From: AP-15 sp035503615
GTDB taxonomy: Bacteria > Pseudomonadota > Alphaproteobacteria > ATCC43930 > CGMCC-115725
Assembly (NCBI GenBank): GCA_035503615.1
Contig: DATJTI010000089.1
Span: 1 to 64,000 of the forward strand
DNA length: 64,000 bases
Reading direction: 5' to 3'
Part shown: in pieces, positions 1-8,282 of the stretch
Numbering within the stretch: the stretch's first letter is position 1
Layout: every line of letters starts with the position of its first letter
The notes under the pieces: generated by a model
Told to the model about the DNA's origin: nothing
What the model saw: only the letters and a program-made list of their open reading frames with translations
Databases searched by the model: none
Position numbers and translations under genes: made by a program

Positions 1-240
1 ATATTCGCGGCACTCGGTCTCGGCGGCTCGCGGGCGACGCTGCTGCGCTCGTCCTTCATGGTGCTCGGGGTCTGGGTCGGATCGTTGTTGTGGTGGCTGG
101 CGCTGAATGCCGGGGTCGGCATGTTTCGCCGGTCGATCGAGCCGCGCCATCTCGCCTGGATCGGCCGCAGTTCGGGTCTCGTGCTGCTGCTCAGCGGAGC
201 AGTCCTCGTCGCCTCGGTTGTGCTAAAGCATTTCGGCTGA
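1..240 (+). CDS. LysE family translocator, C-terminal part (cut by window edge)
   Basis: Frame 1 is open from the first base to a stop at 238-240, so the gene begins outside the window. The visible 79 residues are hydrophobic with two likely membrane segments, one rich in Trp/Leu (LLWWLALNAGV) and a C-terminal one ending at the stop. The stretch Val-Gly-Ser-Leu-Leu-Trp-Trp followed by a short basic loop is the pattern of the last two helices of LysE/RhtB amino-acid exporters. The next gene starts 20 bases downstream on the same strand with its own ribosome site. The family call rests only on this C-terminus; the substrate cannot be deduced. Confidence 0.7.
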   Translation: MFAALGLGGSRATLLRSSFMVLGVWVGSLLWWLALNAGVGMFRRSIEPRHLAWIGRSSGLVLLLSGAVLVASVVLKHFG

Positions 241-260
241 GCACAACCAGGAGGATTTCG

Positions 261-938
261 GTGGTCTATCTGCCCCCGGCTTTTGCCGAGGCGCGCCCGG
301 AGGTGCTGATCGCGCATCTCGAGCGCCACGAGTTCGCCCTGCTCGTCAGCCATGGCTCGGCAGGGATGGTGGCGAGCCATATTCCGCTTCTCGTCGAGCA
401 TCACGGGGACACGCTGCACCTGCACGGCCATCTCGCACGCGCCAACCCGCAGGTCGCGGATCTGGCACATGGCGGCGAGGTGCTGACGATCTTTGCCGGT
501 CCGCATGCCTATGTCTCGCCCGGCTGGTATGAGCAGGGTCCGGCGGTGCCGACCTGGAACTATGCCGACGTCCACGCCTATGGCCTGCCCCGGCTGGTCT
601 CGGACGAGGAATGGCTGCGCGGATTTCTGCATCGCCTTGCCGAGCGCCACGAGGCCGGACGTGCCGCACCCTGGCGCATGGCGGAGCAGCCGGCCGCCTA
701 TCTGAAGGGGATGATCAGGGGCATCGTCGGTTTCGACATCGCCGTCACCCGCCTCGAAGGCAAATACAAGCTGAGCCAGAACCGTCCGGCCGCCGATCCG
801 CCGCGCATCATCGCCGCGCTCGAGGCCGAGGGCGAGGCCGAGGCTGCCGCGGTCGCCCGGCTGATGCGCGAGCGCCGGCCCGGCACGGTCGCAACAGGCG
901 GGCTCAGCGGCCCCGAAAATGCTTATAAAAATCGATGA
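261..938 (+). CDS. PaiB-like FMN-binding protein (negative transcriptional regulator family)
   Basis: A 225-residue protein of the PaiB/FMN-binding split-barrel family. PaiB was first described as a regulator of sporulation and protease genes in Bacillus; in proteobacteria it is usually an uncharacterised flavin-binding oxidoreductase-like protein. The N-terminus (YLPPAFAE) is the typical PaiB start. A conserved middle block (VPTWNYADVHAYG) and a C-terminal KYKLSQNR block match the family's signature regions. The GTG at 261 is chosen because AGGAGG lies at 249-254; the frame stays open upstream to position 90, but that extension is arginine-rich and unlike the family. The 3' end overlaps the convergent lipoprotein gene by 35 bases. 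Confidence 0.85.
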   Translation: MVYLPPAFAEARPEVLIAHLERHEFALLVSHGSAGMVASHIPLLVEHHGDTLHLHGHLARANPQVADLAHGGEVLTIFAGPHAYVSPGWYEQGPAVPTWNYADVHAYGLPRLVSDEEWLRGFLHRLAERHEAGRAAPWRMAEQPAAYLKGMIRGIVGFDIAVTRLEGKYKLSQNRPAADPPRIIAALEAEGEAEAAAVARLMRERRPGTVATGGLSGPENAYKNR

Positions 939-1443
939 CGTCGGGGGGCTGCTGGAAACCCAGCAGGATGTCGAGATCGCTCCCCTGATGGCCGGCGAGC
1001 GGGATCGTCTCTTCGATGTGGTCGGTGACACCGGCGCGGATCTGGTCGGGATCAAAGGTGACCCGCACGGCGAACGGCTTTTTGCTGAGGATGGTGCGGT
1101 CGGGTCCGGTGACCGCGACAAAGTAATCGAGATCGACTGTATTTCCCTTGGCGGCCGGTCCGCGCTGCCCAATCACAATCACGTCGAGGTTCACCTGCAC
1201 TGCATCGCCGGTGTACTGGCAGGTGTGGTCGACCTCGCTCAGCAAGCCGTAGAACGCCACGTTTTGCGGTCGCCGCTCAGGCGCCGGGCCAAACACCGCG
1301 GTATTGGCCAGCGGCCTCAGGATGACCGCACTCGGACACGGCACGGCCGGCTTCGACGCGAATGGCGACGAAATCCAGCTACAGCCGGAGAGCAGGACGA
1401 GGACGGATACTGTCGCCGCTTGTGCGGCCCGGGCCCGGATCAC
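904..1443 (-). CDS. Small putative lipoprotein
   Basis: A 179-residue protein with a short basic N-terminus, a hydrophobic stretch and a lipobox (Leu-Leu-Ser-Gly-Cys at about residues 17-21), so it should be lipidated and anchored to a membrane. The rest is soluble, with no enzyme motif I recognise; alphaproteobacterial homologues are annotated only as hypothetical. Its GTG start overlaps the stop of the CDGSH gene in a GTGA arrangement (1440-1443), so the two are probably translationally coupled. The 3' end runs 35 bases into the convergent paiB-like gene. Confidence 0.7.
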   Translation of the reverse strand: MIRARAAQAATVSVLVLLSGCSWISSPFASKPAVPCPSAVILRPLANTAVFGPAPERRPQNVAFYGLLSEVDHTCQYTGDAVQVNLDVIVIGQRGPAAKGNTVDLDYFVAVTGPDRTILSKKPFAVRVTFDPDQIRAGVTDHIEETIPLAGHQGSDLDILLGFQQPPDVIDFYKHFRGR

Positions 1444-1679
1444 AGCCCGTTATGGGTTCCGTCGCAGAACGGCTTGCCTGCGGTCTGCTTGCAGCCGCAC
1501 AGCCAGACCTCCCCAGTCGCAGCGGCGGTAAACGGCACCGGCACGAGCCCGGTCCCCTGATGCGAGCCGTCGCAAAACGGCTGCTTGCCGCTGCGCCCGC
1601 AGGCACACCAGAAATATCTCTTGCCGGCTTCGACAGTGATGCCGTAGGGCTCTTTTTGCGCTGGGATCGGCTCGGCCAC
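1440..1679 (-). CDS. CDGSH iron-sulfur domain protein
   Basis: About 79 residues with two complete CDGSH-type iron-sulfur motifs: Cys-Ala-Cys then PFCDGSH, and Cys-Gly-Cys then PFCDGTH. Each coordinates a [2Fe-2S] cluster through three Cys and one His, as in tandem-motif CDGSH proteins. The role in bacteria is unknown; redox or Fe-S transfer is assumed. The GTG at 1679 is chosen because GGGGAAG precedes it at the right distance and the resulting N-terminus (AEPIPAQKEPYGI) is the standard family start. The frame continues upstream to 1874, but that part overlaps the divergent thrB and is low complexity. First gene of a two-gene unit with the lipoprotein. Confidence 0.85.
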   Translation of the reverse strand: MAEPIPAQKEPYGITVEAGKRYFWCACGRSGKQPFCDGSHQGTGLVPVPFTAAATGEVWLCGCKQTAGKPFCDGTHNGL

Positions 1680-1822
1680 TGTTTCTTCCCCCACCCATGT
1701 CGTCGCCGGTTGCCACGCTGTGCAGCAGTGCATCGACGGCGCCGGGACTGTATTCGAGCCTCGCTCGGCGCACAAGTCCGGGCCGATGCCGGAACCGCTG
1801 GGACCGACCGCTAGGACTGCCG

Positions 1823-2788
1823 ATGGCCGTTTATACCGACGTCGCCGACGACGAGCTGAGGGCCTTTGTGGCACTCTACGATATTGGTGAGGTGCTGTCG
1901 TGCAAGGGCATCGCCGAGGGGGTCGAGAACTCGAACTTTCTGGTGACGACCGAGCGCGGCAATTTCATCCTGACCTTGTACGAGCGACGGGTGGCGCGCC
2001 AGGACCTGCCGTTCTTCATCGCGCTGATGGATCATCTTGCCCGGCGTGGCGTCGCCTGCCCGACCCCGCTGCGCGGCCGCGACGGAGTGGCGCTGCGCGA
2101 ACTGTGCGGCCGCCCGGCGGCGATGGTGACGTTTCTCGCCGGCATGTGGCCGCGCCGCATTCAGACCTTTCATTGCGCCGGGCTCGGCCGGGCCTTGGCC
2201 GGGCTGCACGGCGCGGGCGCCGATTTTGGGATGATTCGGGCAAACGATCTGTCGGTCGCCGGCTGGCGGCCGCTGTTCGAGGCGTGCGCGGCGCGCGCCG
2301 GCGAGGTCCAGCCGGGGCTGACCGAGGAACTTGCGGAGGAGCTGGCATTTCTGGAAGAGGCATGGCCGCGCGACCTGCCGGCGGGGGTGATCCATGCCGA
2401 TTTGTTTCCGGACAACGTGTTTTTTCGCGCCCGCGAGGTGTCCGGGCTGATCGACTTCTATTTCGCCTGCACCGACTTTCTTGCCTATGATCTGGCCGTT
2501 TGCCTCAACGCCTGGTGCTTCGAGGCCGATGGCAGCCTCAACGTGACCAAGGCACGGTTGCTGCTCGACGGTTATCGCCGGACCCGGATGATGGCGCCGG
2601 CCGAGTTCGCGGCGTTGCCGCTGCTGGCCCGCGGCAGCGCCTTGCGCTTCCTGCTGACCCGGTTGTTCGATTGGCTCAACCAGCCGCCAGCGGCCCTGGT
2701 CCGACCCAAGGACCCGGTCGAATTCCTGCGCCGGCTGCGCTTTCACCGCACCGTGACGAGTGCCCGCGATTATGGCCTCGATGTCTGA
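1823..2788 (+). CDS. thrB: Homoserine kinase (ThrB, APH-fold type)
   Basis: ATP-dependent phosphorylation of homoserine, the penultimate step of threonine synthesis; cytoplasmic. The 321-residue protein has the aminoglycoside-phosphotransferase/choline-kinase fold used by alphaproteobacterial ThrB, not the GHMP fold of enterobacteria. The N-terminus has the family pattern GIAEGVENSNF. The Brenner-type catalytic motif GVIHADLFPDNVFF and the metal-binding Asp in LIDFYFA lie at about residues 190-215. The ATG at 1823 gives the usual N-terminus and has AGGA upstream. The 3' end overlaps the rnhA start, the thrB-rnhA order common in alphaproteobacteria; the usual upstream ispH is not here. Confidence 0.93.
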   Translation: MAVYTDVADDELRAFVALYDIGEVLSCKGIAEGVENSNFLVTTERGNFILTLYERRVARQDLPFFIALMDHLARRGVACPTPLRGRDGVALRELCGRPAAMVTFLAGMWPRRIQTFHCAGLGRALAGLHGAGADFGMIRANDLSVAGWRPLFEACAARAGEVQPGLTEELAEELAFLEEAWPRDLPAGVIHADLFPDNVFFRAREVSGLIDFYFACTDFLAYDLAVCLNAWCFEADGSLNVTKARLLLDGYRRTRMMAPAEFAALPLLARGSALRFLLTRLFDWLNQPPAALVRPKDPVEFLRRLRFHRTVTSARDYGLDV

Positions 2789-3317
2789 GCCGGAGCGGGT
2801 GGCGGCGACCGAAATTATGCCGGCCGAGGTCGAGATTTTCACCGACGGCGCCTGCAGCGGCAATCCCGGCCCCGGCGGCTGGGCCGCGATCCTGCGCTGG
2901 CACCCGCATCGGCGCGACGCATCGCGCCAAGATCCCGAATACGTTGAAAAGGAGCTTTCCGGGTTCGCGCCCGACACCACCAACAACCGCATGGAAATGA
3001 CCGCGGCGATCGCCGGGCTCGAAGCGCTGAAACGGCCCTGCCGGGTGCGGCTCTTCAGCGATAGCCAGTATTTGCGCGACGGCATTACCCGGTGGATCCA
3101 TGCCTGGAAGGCGCGCGGCTGGCGCACCGCTGACAAGAAGCCGGTCAAGAATGTCGATTTGTGGCAGCGCCTCGATGCCGCCGCGGCTCGCCACTCGGTC
3201 GCCTGGGAATGGGTGCGCGGCCATGCCGGCCACCCCGAGAACGAGCGCGCCGACGCGCTCGCCCGCGCCGCAATCCTCGCGGCAGGCAAAGGGGGCGAGC
3301 CGGAGCCTGCGGGCTAG
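2772..3317 (+). CDS. rnhA: Ribonuclease HI
   Basis: Endonuclease that cuts the RNA strand of RNA-DNA hybrids. All four catalytic acidic residues are present: Asp in FTDGACSGNPGPGG, Glu in NNRMEMTA, Asp in FSDSQY and Asp in ENERADALA. The basic handle region (WKARGWRTADKKPVKNVDLW) is intact. Compared with the E. coli enzyme there are about 12 extra residues between the strand AILRW and the EKELSGFAPDTTNN segment, rich in Arg, His and Asp. The start is the ATG at 2772 or 2781, both overlapping thrB, so translation is coupled. The stop overlaps the convergent dnaE2 stop in a CTAG at 3314-3317. Confidence 0.95.
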   Translation: MASMSEPERVAATEIMPAEVEIFTDGACSGNPGPGGWAAILRWHPHRRDASRQDPEYVEKELSGFAPDTTNNRMEMTAAIAGLEALKRPCRVRLFSDSQYLRDGITRWIHAWKARGWRTADKKPVKNVDLWQRLDAAAARHSVAWEWVRGHAGHPENERADALARAAILAAGKGGEPEPAG

Positions 3318-6300
3318 CGGAAGTTGCGGCTGCGCACGACGATGTCGCGGGCGGCGCTGCCGGGCATTATGTTCGGCAGTCCGAACGGGGGGTCGGCGGC
3401 ACCGGTGCGCTCGCGCAAGGTGTCGAACCGCGGCGTCAGATCGGCGAGGCGGTCGGCGACGACATGGATGACCCTCTCCTCGCGCTGCAATCTTCCGGTG
3501 CATGAGAGCAGTGTCGCGCCGAGGGCGGCGCGGCGGAAGCGTTCGAGGATCGGCGGCCAGACGATCAGGTTGGCGACCCCGGTCTCGTCCTCGATCGTGA
3601 TGAAGACCACCCCATTGGCGCTGCCCGGGCGCTGCCGGATCAGCACGATCCCGGCGATCGACAGCCGGCGATCGACCGGCAGATGCGCTAGGTCGGCAGC
3701 GGTGACCAGCCCGTCGCGGCTGAGCTCGCCGCGCAGCAACGCCAGCGGATGGCGCTTCAGGCTCAGGCCGAGGCTGGCGTAATCCTCGACCACCTGCTCG
3801 CCCAGTGGCATCGGCGGCAACAGCGCCGCGGCCCATCTCTCCCTTTCCGCCTCCGGGGGCGCAGAGGGTTGGGGTGAGGCGGGGGATTCCAGAAGCGCCG
3901 GTCGGGAGAAGCCTCCCTCACCCTGCCTTCTCCCCCCTATGGGGGGCGAGGGTTCTATCTTTGCGCGCCGGGCATTCACCGCGGCGAACAGCGGCAAAGG
4001 CGGCTCGCCGAGCGCCTTCAGTGCCCATAGCGCGCGGCGGCGGTCGAGCCCGAGCGAGCCGAAGGCGTCGGCCTCCGCCAAGCGTTCGAGCGCGCTGCGG
4101 CCAAGTCGGCTCTTCCGCCACAACTCGTCGGCATCGCGATACCCCGCGCCGCGGGCGGCGACCAACCGCTCGGCATTGGCCTCGGCAAACCCTTTGATCT
4201 GCCGGAACCCCAGGCGCAACGCCCATCGCCGACACTTGCCATTCCCGCTTGCCCCATCGTCATCCGCGGGCTTGACCCGCGGATCCGTGGATGGCCGGGT
4301 CGAGCCCGGCCATGACGAAGAACCGAATGCGCCACGATGACTCGGAATTTCTTCGAGGACGCAGTCCCATTGACTGCAATTGATATCGACCGGCAATACC
4401 GTGACGCCGTGCTCGCGCGCGTCGCGCACGATCTGCGCCGGCGCGTAGAACCCCATCGGCTGGCTGTTCAACAAGGCGCAAGCGAACACCTCGGGATGCA
4501 AGCACTTGATCCAGGCCGAGACATAGACGAGCAGCGCAAAGCTCGCGGCGTGGCTCTCGGGAAAGCCGTAGGTGCCGAACCCCTCGATCTGGCTGAAGCA
4601 GCGCATCGCAAAATCGCGCTCGTAGCCGTTCGCGACCATGCCGGTGACGAACTTGTCGCGGAACAGGTGGATGTCGCCATTGCGCTTGAAGGTGGCCATC
4701 GCGCGGCGCAGCCGGTCGGCTTCGTCCGGTGTGAAGCCGGCGCCGACAATGGCGATCTTCATCGCCTGCTCCTGAAACAATGGCACGCCCTTGGTCTTTT
4801 CCAGCACCGCGCGCAATTTGCCGGGATAGGTCACATCTTCGATCCCGGAGCGGCGGCGCAGATAGGGGTGCACCATGTCGCCCTGGATCGGTCCCGGCCG
4901 CACGATCGCGACCTCGATCACCAGATCGTAGAATTGGCGCGGGCGCAGCCTGGGCAGCATCGTCATCTGCGCCCGGCTCTCGACCTGGAACACACCCACC
5001 GAATCGGCTTGGCTCAGCATATCGTAGACCGCCGGGTCCTCGGCCGGCACGGTGGCGAGACCGAGCGAGCGGCCGTAGCACTCTTCGATCAGCGCGAACG
5101 ACCTCCTGATGCAGGTCAGCATGCCGAGTGCCAGGACATCGATCTTCAGGATGCCGAGTGCGTCGAGGTCGTCCTTGTCCCATTCGATGACGGTGCGGTC
5201 CGCCATCGCCGCATTCTCGATCGGCACCAGTTCGCTCAACGGACCGCGGGTGATCACAAAGCCGCCGACATGCTGTGACAGATGGCGTGGAAAACCGGTG
5301 AGCTCGGCGGCGAGATCGAGTGCGGTGCGCAGGGTCGGGTCGGTCGGGTCGAGCCCGGCCTCGCGCACTCTGAGATCGGCGATCGGATCGTTCGACCAGC
5401 CCCACACGATGCCGGCCAGCGCGGCGACGACATCGACGCTGAGCCCCAGCACCTTGCCGACCTCGCGGATTGCCGAGCGCGAGCGGTAACAGATCACGGT
5501 GGCGGCGAGCCCGGCCCGGTCGCGGCCGTATTTTTCATAGATGTACTGGATCACCTCCTCGCGCCGCTCATGCTCGAAATCGACATCGATATCGGGCGGC
5601 TCGTTGCGCGCGGTGCTGATGAAGCGCTCGAACAGGACGTCGATGCGCGCCGGATCGACCGCGGTGATGCCGAGGCAATAACACACCGCCGAATTGGCGG
5701 CCGAGCCGCGTCCCTGGCACAGGATGCCGTGCTCCCGCGCGAACCGCACGATGTCGTGCACGGTCAGGAAATAGCGAGCGTAATCGAGCCGCTCGATCAA
5801 TTGCAATTCGTGCACAATCTGGTGGCGGATCTTGTCGGGGATGCTTTGCGGAAAGCGCGCGGCGGCGCCTACCCAGGCGAGATCGGTGAGGCGCTGCTGC
5901 GGCGTGCGGCCGTCGGCGGCGGTCTCGTCCGGGTATTCGTAACGCAATTCGTCGAGGCTGAACCGGCAGCGCCGGACGATCTCAAGGCTGCGTGCCACGG
6001 CATCCTCGTGCCCACGGAACAGCCGCGCCATTTCTTGCGGCGATTTGAGGTGGCGTTCGGCATTGGCGGCGAGGCGAAAGCCAGCCTCTGCGATCGTGCA
6101 GCCTGCGCGGATGCAGGTCAGCACATCCTGCAGCGGGCGACGCCCGGGGACGTGATAGAGCACATCATTGGCCGCAACCAGGGGCAGCCCGGCCCCCCGG
6201 GCCAATGCCGCCAGACCGGCGATGCGCCGGGCATCGTCACCGCGATAGAGATGATGCGCGGCAAGATAGGCACGGCCTGCAAAATCCGCCGCGACGCGCG

Positions 6301-6739
6301 CGGCGAAGGCGGCAAAATCCGTCCCGGGGCGCGGGTCATCGGGTGGCAGCACGACGGTGACCAGCCCCGCACCATCGGCCGTCACATCGGCATAATCGAG
6401 CCGGCATTCACCCTTGGCGGCGCGGCGCTTGCCGAGGGTCAGGAGCCGTGTCAGCCGGCCATAGGCGGCGCGATCCTCGGGAAAGACGAGCAGGCTCATG
6501 CCATCGGCGAGATCGAGACGGCAACCGACCACGAGGCGCAGCCCGACCTCCCGCGCCGCCTGATGCGCACGCACGATGCCGGCAAGACTGTTATGGTCGG
6601 TGATCGCGATCGCGGCGTGGCCGAGTGCTGCCGCGGTCCTCACCAGTTCGGCCGGATGCGCCGCCCCGCGCAGAAACGAGAAGTTGGTGGTGACCTGCAG
6701 CTCGGCATAGCCGGGCGGGCGATCAGGCGAAGACGCCAT
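3314..6739 (-). CDS. dnaE2: Error-prone DNA polymerase DnaE2
   Basis: C-family polymerase of the SOS mutagenesis module; it performs translesion synthesis with ImuA and ImuB. The 1141-residue protein has an N-terminal PHP domain (AITDHNSLAG near residues 40-50), the catalytic triad region PDIDVDF near residue 380, a helix-hairpin-helix region and a C-terminal OB fold. The ATG at 6739 gives the standard N-terminus (GYAELQVTTNFSFLRG) and overlaps the imuB stop by 17 bases; a second ATG sits at 6745. The protein is longer than typical DnaE2 because two palindromic DNA elements are translated inside it, near residues 808-828 and 929-967. Last gene of the SOS cassette. Confidence 0.95.
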   Translation of the reverse strand: MASSPDRPPGYAELQVTTNFSFLRGAAHPAELVRTAAALGHAAIAITDHNSLAGIVRAHQAAREVGLRLVVGCRLDLADGMSLLVFPEDRAAYGRLTRLLTLGKRRAAKGECRLDYADVTADGAGLVTVVLPPDDPRPGTDFAAFAARVAADFAGRAYLAAHHLYRGDDARRIAGLAALARGAGLPLVAANDVLYHVPGRRPLQDVLTCIRAGCTIAEAGFRLAANAERHLKSPQEMARLFRGHEDAVARSLEIVRRCRFSLDELRYEYPDETAADGRTPQQRLTDLAWVGAAARFPQSIPDKIRHQIVHELQLIERLDYARYFLTVHDIVRFAREHGILCQGRGSAANSAVCYCLGITAVDPARIDVLFERFISTARNEPPDIDVDFEHERREEVIQYIYEKYGRDRAGLAATVICYRSRSAIREVGKVLGLSVDVVAALAGIVWGWSNDPIADLRVREAGLDPTDPTLRTALDLAAELTGFPRHLSQHVGGFVITRGPLSELVPIENAAMADRTVIEWDKDDLDALGILKIDVLALGMLTCIRRSFALIEECYGRSLGLATVPAEDPAVYDMLSQADSVGVFQVESRAQMTMLPRLRPRQFYDLVIEVAIVRPGPIQGDMVHPYLRRRSGIEDVTYPGKLRAVLEKTKGVPLFQEQAMKIAIVGAGFTPDEADRLRRAMATFKRNGDIHLFRDKFVTGMVANGYERDFAMRCFSQIEGFGTYGFPESHAASFALLVYVSAWIKCLHPEVFACALLNSQPMGFYAPAQIVRDAREHGVTVLPVDINCSQWDCVLEEIPSHRGAFGSSSWPGSTRPSTDPRVKPADDDGASGNGKCRRWALRLGFRQIKGFAEANAERLVAARGAGYRDADELWRKSRLGRSALERLAEADAFGSLGLDRRRALWALKALGEPPLPLFAAVNARRAKIEPSPPIGGRRQGEGGFSRPALLESPASPQPSAPPEAERERWAAALLPPMPLGEQVVEDYASLGLSLKRHPLALLRGELSRDGLVTAADLAHLPVDRRLSIAGIVLIRQRPGSANGVVFITIEDETGVANLIVWPPILERFRRAALGATLLSCTGRLQREERVIHVVADRLADLTPRFDTLRERTGAADPPFGLPNIMPGSAARDIVVRSRNFR
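3838..3955. repeat. Palindromic GC-rich element inside dnaE2
   Basis: Inverted arms GGGTGAGG (3872-3879) and CCTCACCC (3916-3923), with a further hairpin of C and G runs at 3932-3946 (CCCCCC/GGGGGG). Typed CCTCACCCT...GGGGGGCGAGGG, it resembles intergenic hairpin repeats common in alphaproteobacterial genomes. Here it is translated as a Pro/Gly/Glu-rich stretch of dnaE2 absent from typical DnaE2 proteins. The outer boundaries are approximate. Confidence 0.6.
4258..4317. repeat. 60-bp double-hairpin palindromic element inside dnaE2
   Basis: Two stem-loops in a row: CCGCGGG-cttga-CCCGCGG (4264-4282) and GGCCGGG-tcgag-CCCGGCC (4293-4311), enclosed by a terminal inverted repeat CGTCAT (4258-4263) and ATGACG (4312-4317). 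The length is exactly 60 bases, so the dnaE2 reading frame is kept. This is the architecture of a dispersed palindrome normally found between genes in alphaproteobacteria. Confidence 0.85.
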
Positions 6740-8282
6740 GGACATACCAGCGCGGCCAGTGATCGCCACCGGCGAGACCGGCACGAAACAGCCAGAAGCG
6801 GCACCCGTCCTGGTCCTCGACCCGATAGTAGTCGCGAACCGCATCGCCACAATCCGAGGCGTCGAGCCGCCACCATTCCCCGGCGATCCGCTCCGGCCCG
6901 TCGGCGCGCGCCACCCGATGCGAGCGATGGCGCCAGGTGAAACGAAATGGCGGGTCGTCGGGCAACAGCCAGGCCGCCTCGATCGGCTGCGGCGGAGTGA
7001 ACAGCCGGATCGGCCGCGGCGGTCTGCCGGGAGGATCGCGCCCCTGCGCATCTGCCGGGGACAGCATCGGCGCAACCTGGACCGAGGCACGCTCGGGGAT
7101 ATGGCTCGGGCGCGCTTCGAGCCGGTAGAGCGCATCGAGCCCGAGCCTGTTGCCGAGGCGATCGAGCAGCGGCGCAATGTCCTCGCCCGATGCAACACCT
7201 CCAGAAGCGCCGGCGAGGTGGAACTGCTCGACGGTCAGCGGCTCGACGGCAAAGGCGGCGAGGATCACGTCCTCGATGCCGAGACCGGGATCGATGGTAT
7301 CGAGGCGTTCCGTGAGCAGGGCGGCAAGGTGATGCGGGTCGCGGCTGGGGCGGGCGGTGCCAAGCCGGATCCGCTCGACCCGGCCATCGACCCGATGAAA
7401 GGCGAGATCGAGGCGGCGCGCGCCCGCTCCCTCGCATGCCAGACGGGTGACGAGATCGGCGGCGAGACGCTCGGTCGCGCGCACCAGATCGGCAGGATCG
7501 GCAATCGGCTCGGCAAAGCTCAACCGCACCCGGCGAACCGGTATCTCGCCGAGCGGCGACAATGGCTCGGGCAAATCCCCTTGCGCCTGGTCGAGGTGCT
7601 GCATCACCGTTTCGCCGAACCGCCGGGCCAATGCCGCGCGCGGCATCGCTGCGAGATCGCCGATCCGCTTCAGCCCGACCCGGCGCAACCCCTGCACGGC
7701 AGCCGGATCGAGGCGCAATGCTTCGACCGGCAGTGCCGCGAGACCGGCCCGTGTCGCCGCCACCGGCAGGATCGCGATGCGATCGCCCGCCGGTGCGAAA
7801 CGGGCCAATGCCCAGGCGGCACCAAGCGTGTCGGCGATGGCGATCCGGCAAGCAAAGCCGCGACGGTCGAGCCGGGCCGCGAGATCGGCGGCGAGGGCCG
7901 TTTCTCCACCCCACAGATGCGCCGAACCGGTGATCTCGATCCGCACGCCGTCGGACCCGTCGGGGGCCGTCCACGGGCTGTAGCGGCCGCACCACTCGGC
8001 CAGCTGGCGCAAGGCGGCGGCATCCGTCGCGGGCTCGGCCAAGGCGGTGGCGAGACCGGGCAGAAAGGAGAGGGCATCGGCCAGCGGCATCCCCGGAGCG
8101 AGACCGGCCGCCACAGCCGACGGGTTGACCGCGGCGATGAGACGCCGCCCGGCGGCATCGATCACCGTGGCGAATGGCGGCTCCTCAGCCGGAGCGGCGG
8201 AGATTTTCGGACGCGACAGCGTGGATTGGCGGCGCCGGTCGATCGGCCATTGCGGCAACCACAGATAGAGAACCCGTCGCAT
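6723..8282 (-). CDS. imuB: ImuB, inactive Y-family polymerase-like protein
   Basis: Bridge subunit of the ImuA-ImuB-DnaE2 mutasome, related to Y-family polymerases (DinB/UmuC) but normally without catalytic acidic residues; it links DnaE2 to the beta clamp. The 519-residue protein starts RRVLYLWLPQWPIDR, and the position of the usual Y-family metal-binding Asp-Ile-Asp is not acidic (LYLWLPQW). The IMS-like domain covers about residues 1-330; the tail ends DYYRVEDQDGCRFWLFRAG, typical of ImuB. The ATG at 8282 has GGAGGTGG upstream and lies within imuA (98-base overlap). The stop overlaps the dnaE2 start, so all three genes are coupled. Confidence 0.93.
   Translation of the reverse strand: MRRVLYLWLPQWPIDRRRQSTLSRPKISAAPAEEPPFATVIDAAGRRLIAAVNPSAVAAGLAPGMPLADALSFLPGLATALAEPATDAAALRQLAEWCGRYSPWTAPDGSDGVRIEITGSAHLWGGETALAADLAARLDRRGFACRIAIADTLGAAWALARFAPAGDRIAILPVAATRAGLAALPVEALRLDPAAVQGLRRVGLKRIGDLAAMPRAALARRFGETVMQHLDQAQGDLPEPLSPLGEIPVRRVRLSFAEPIADPADLVRATERLAADLVTRLACEGAGARRLDLAFHRVDGRVERIRLGTARPSRDPHHLAALLTERLDTIDPGLGIEDVILAAFAVEPLTVEQFHLAGASGGVASGEDIAPLLDRLGNRLGLDALYRLEARPSHIPERASVQVAPMLSPADAQGRDPPGRPPRPIRLFTPPQPIEAAWLLPDDPPFRFTWRHRSHRVARADGPERIAGEWWRLDASDCGDAVRDYYRVEDQDGCRFWLFRAGLAGGDHWPRWYVHGVFA

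Noticed and set aside
5282..6940. 552-codon plus-strand frame opposite dnaE2
   Set aside because: Shadow of the dnaE2 coding strand.
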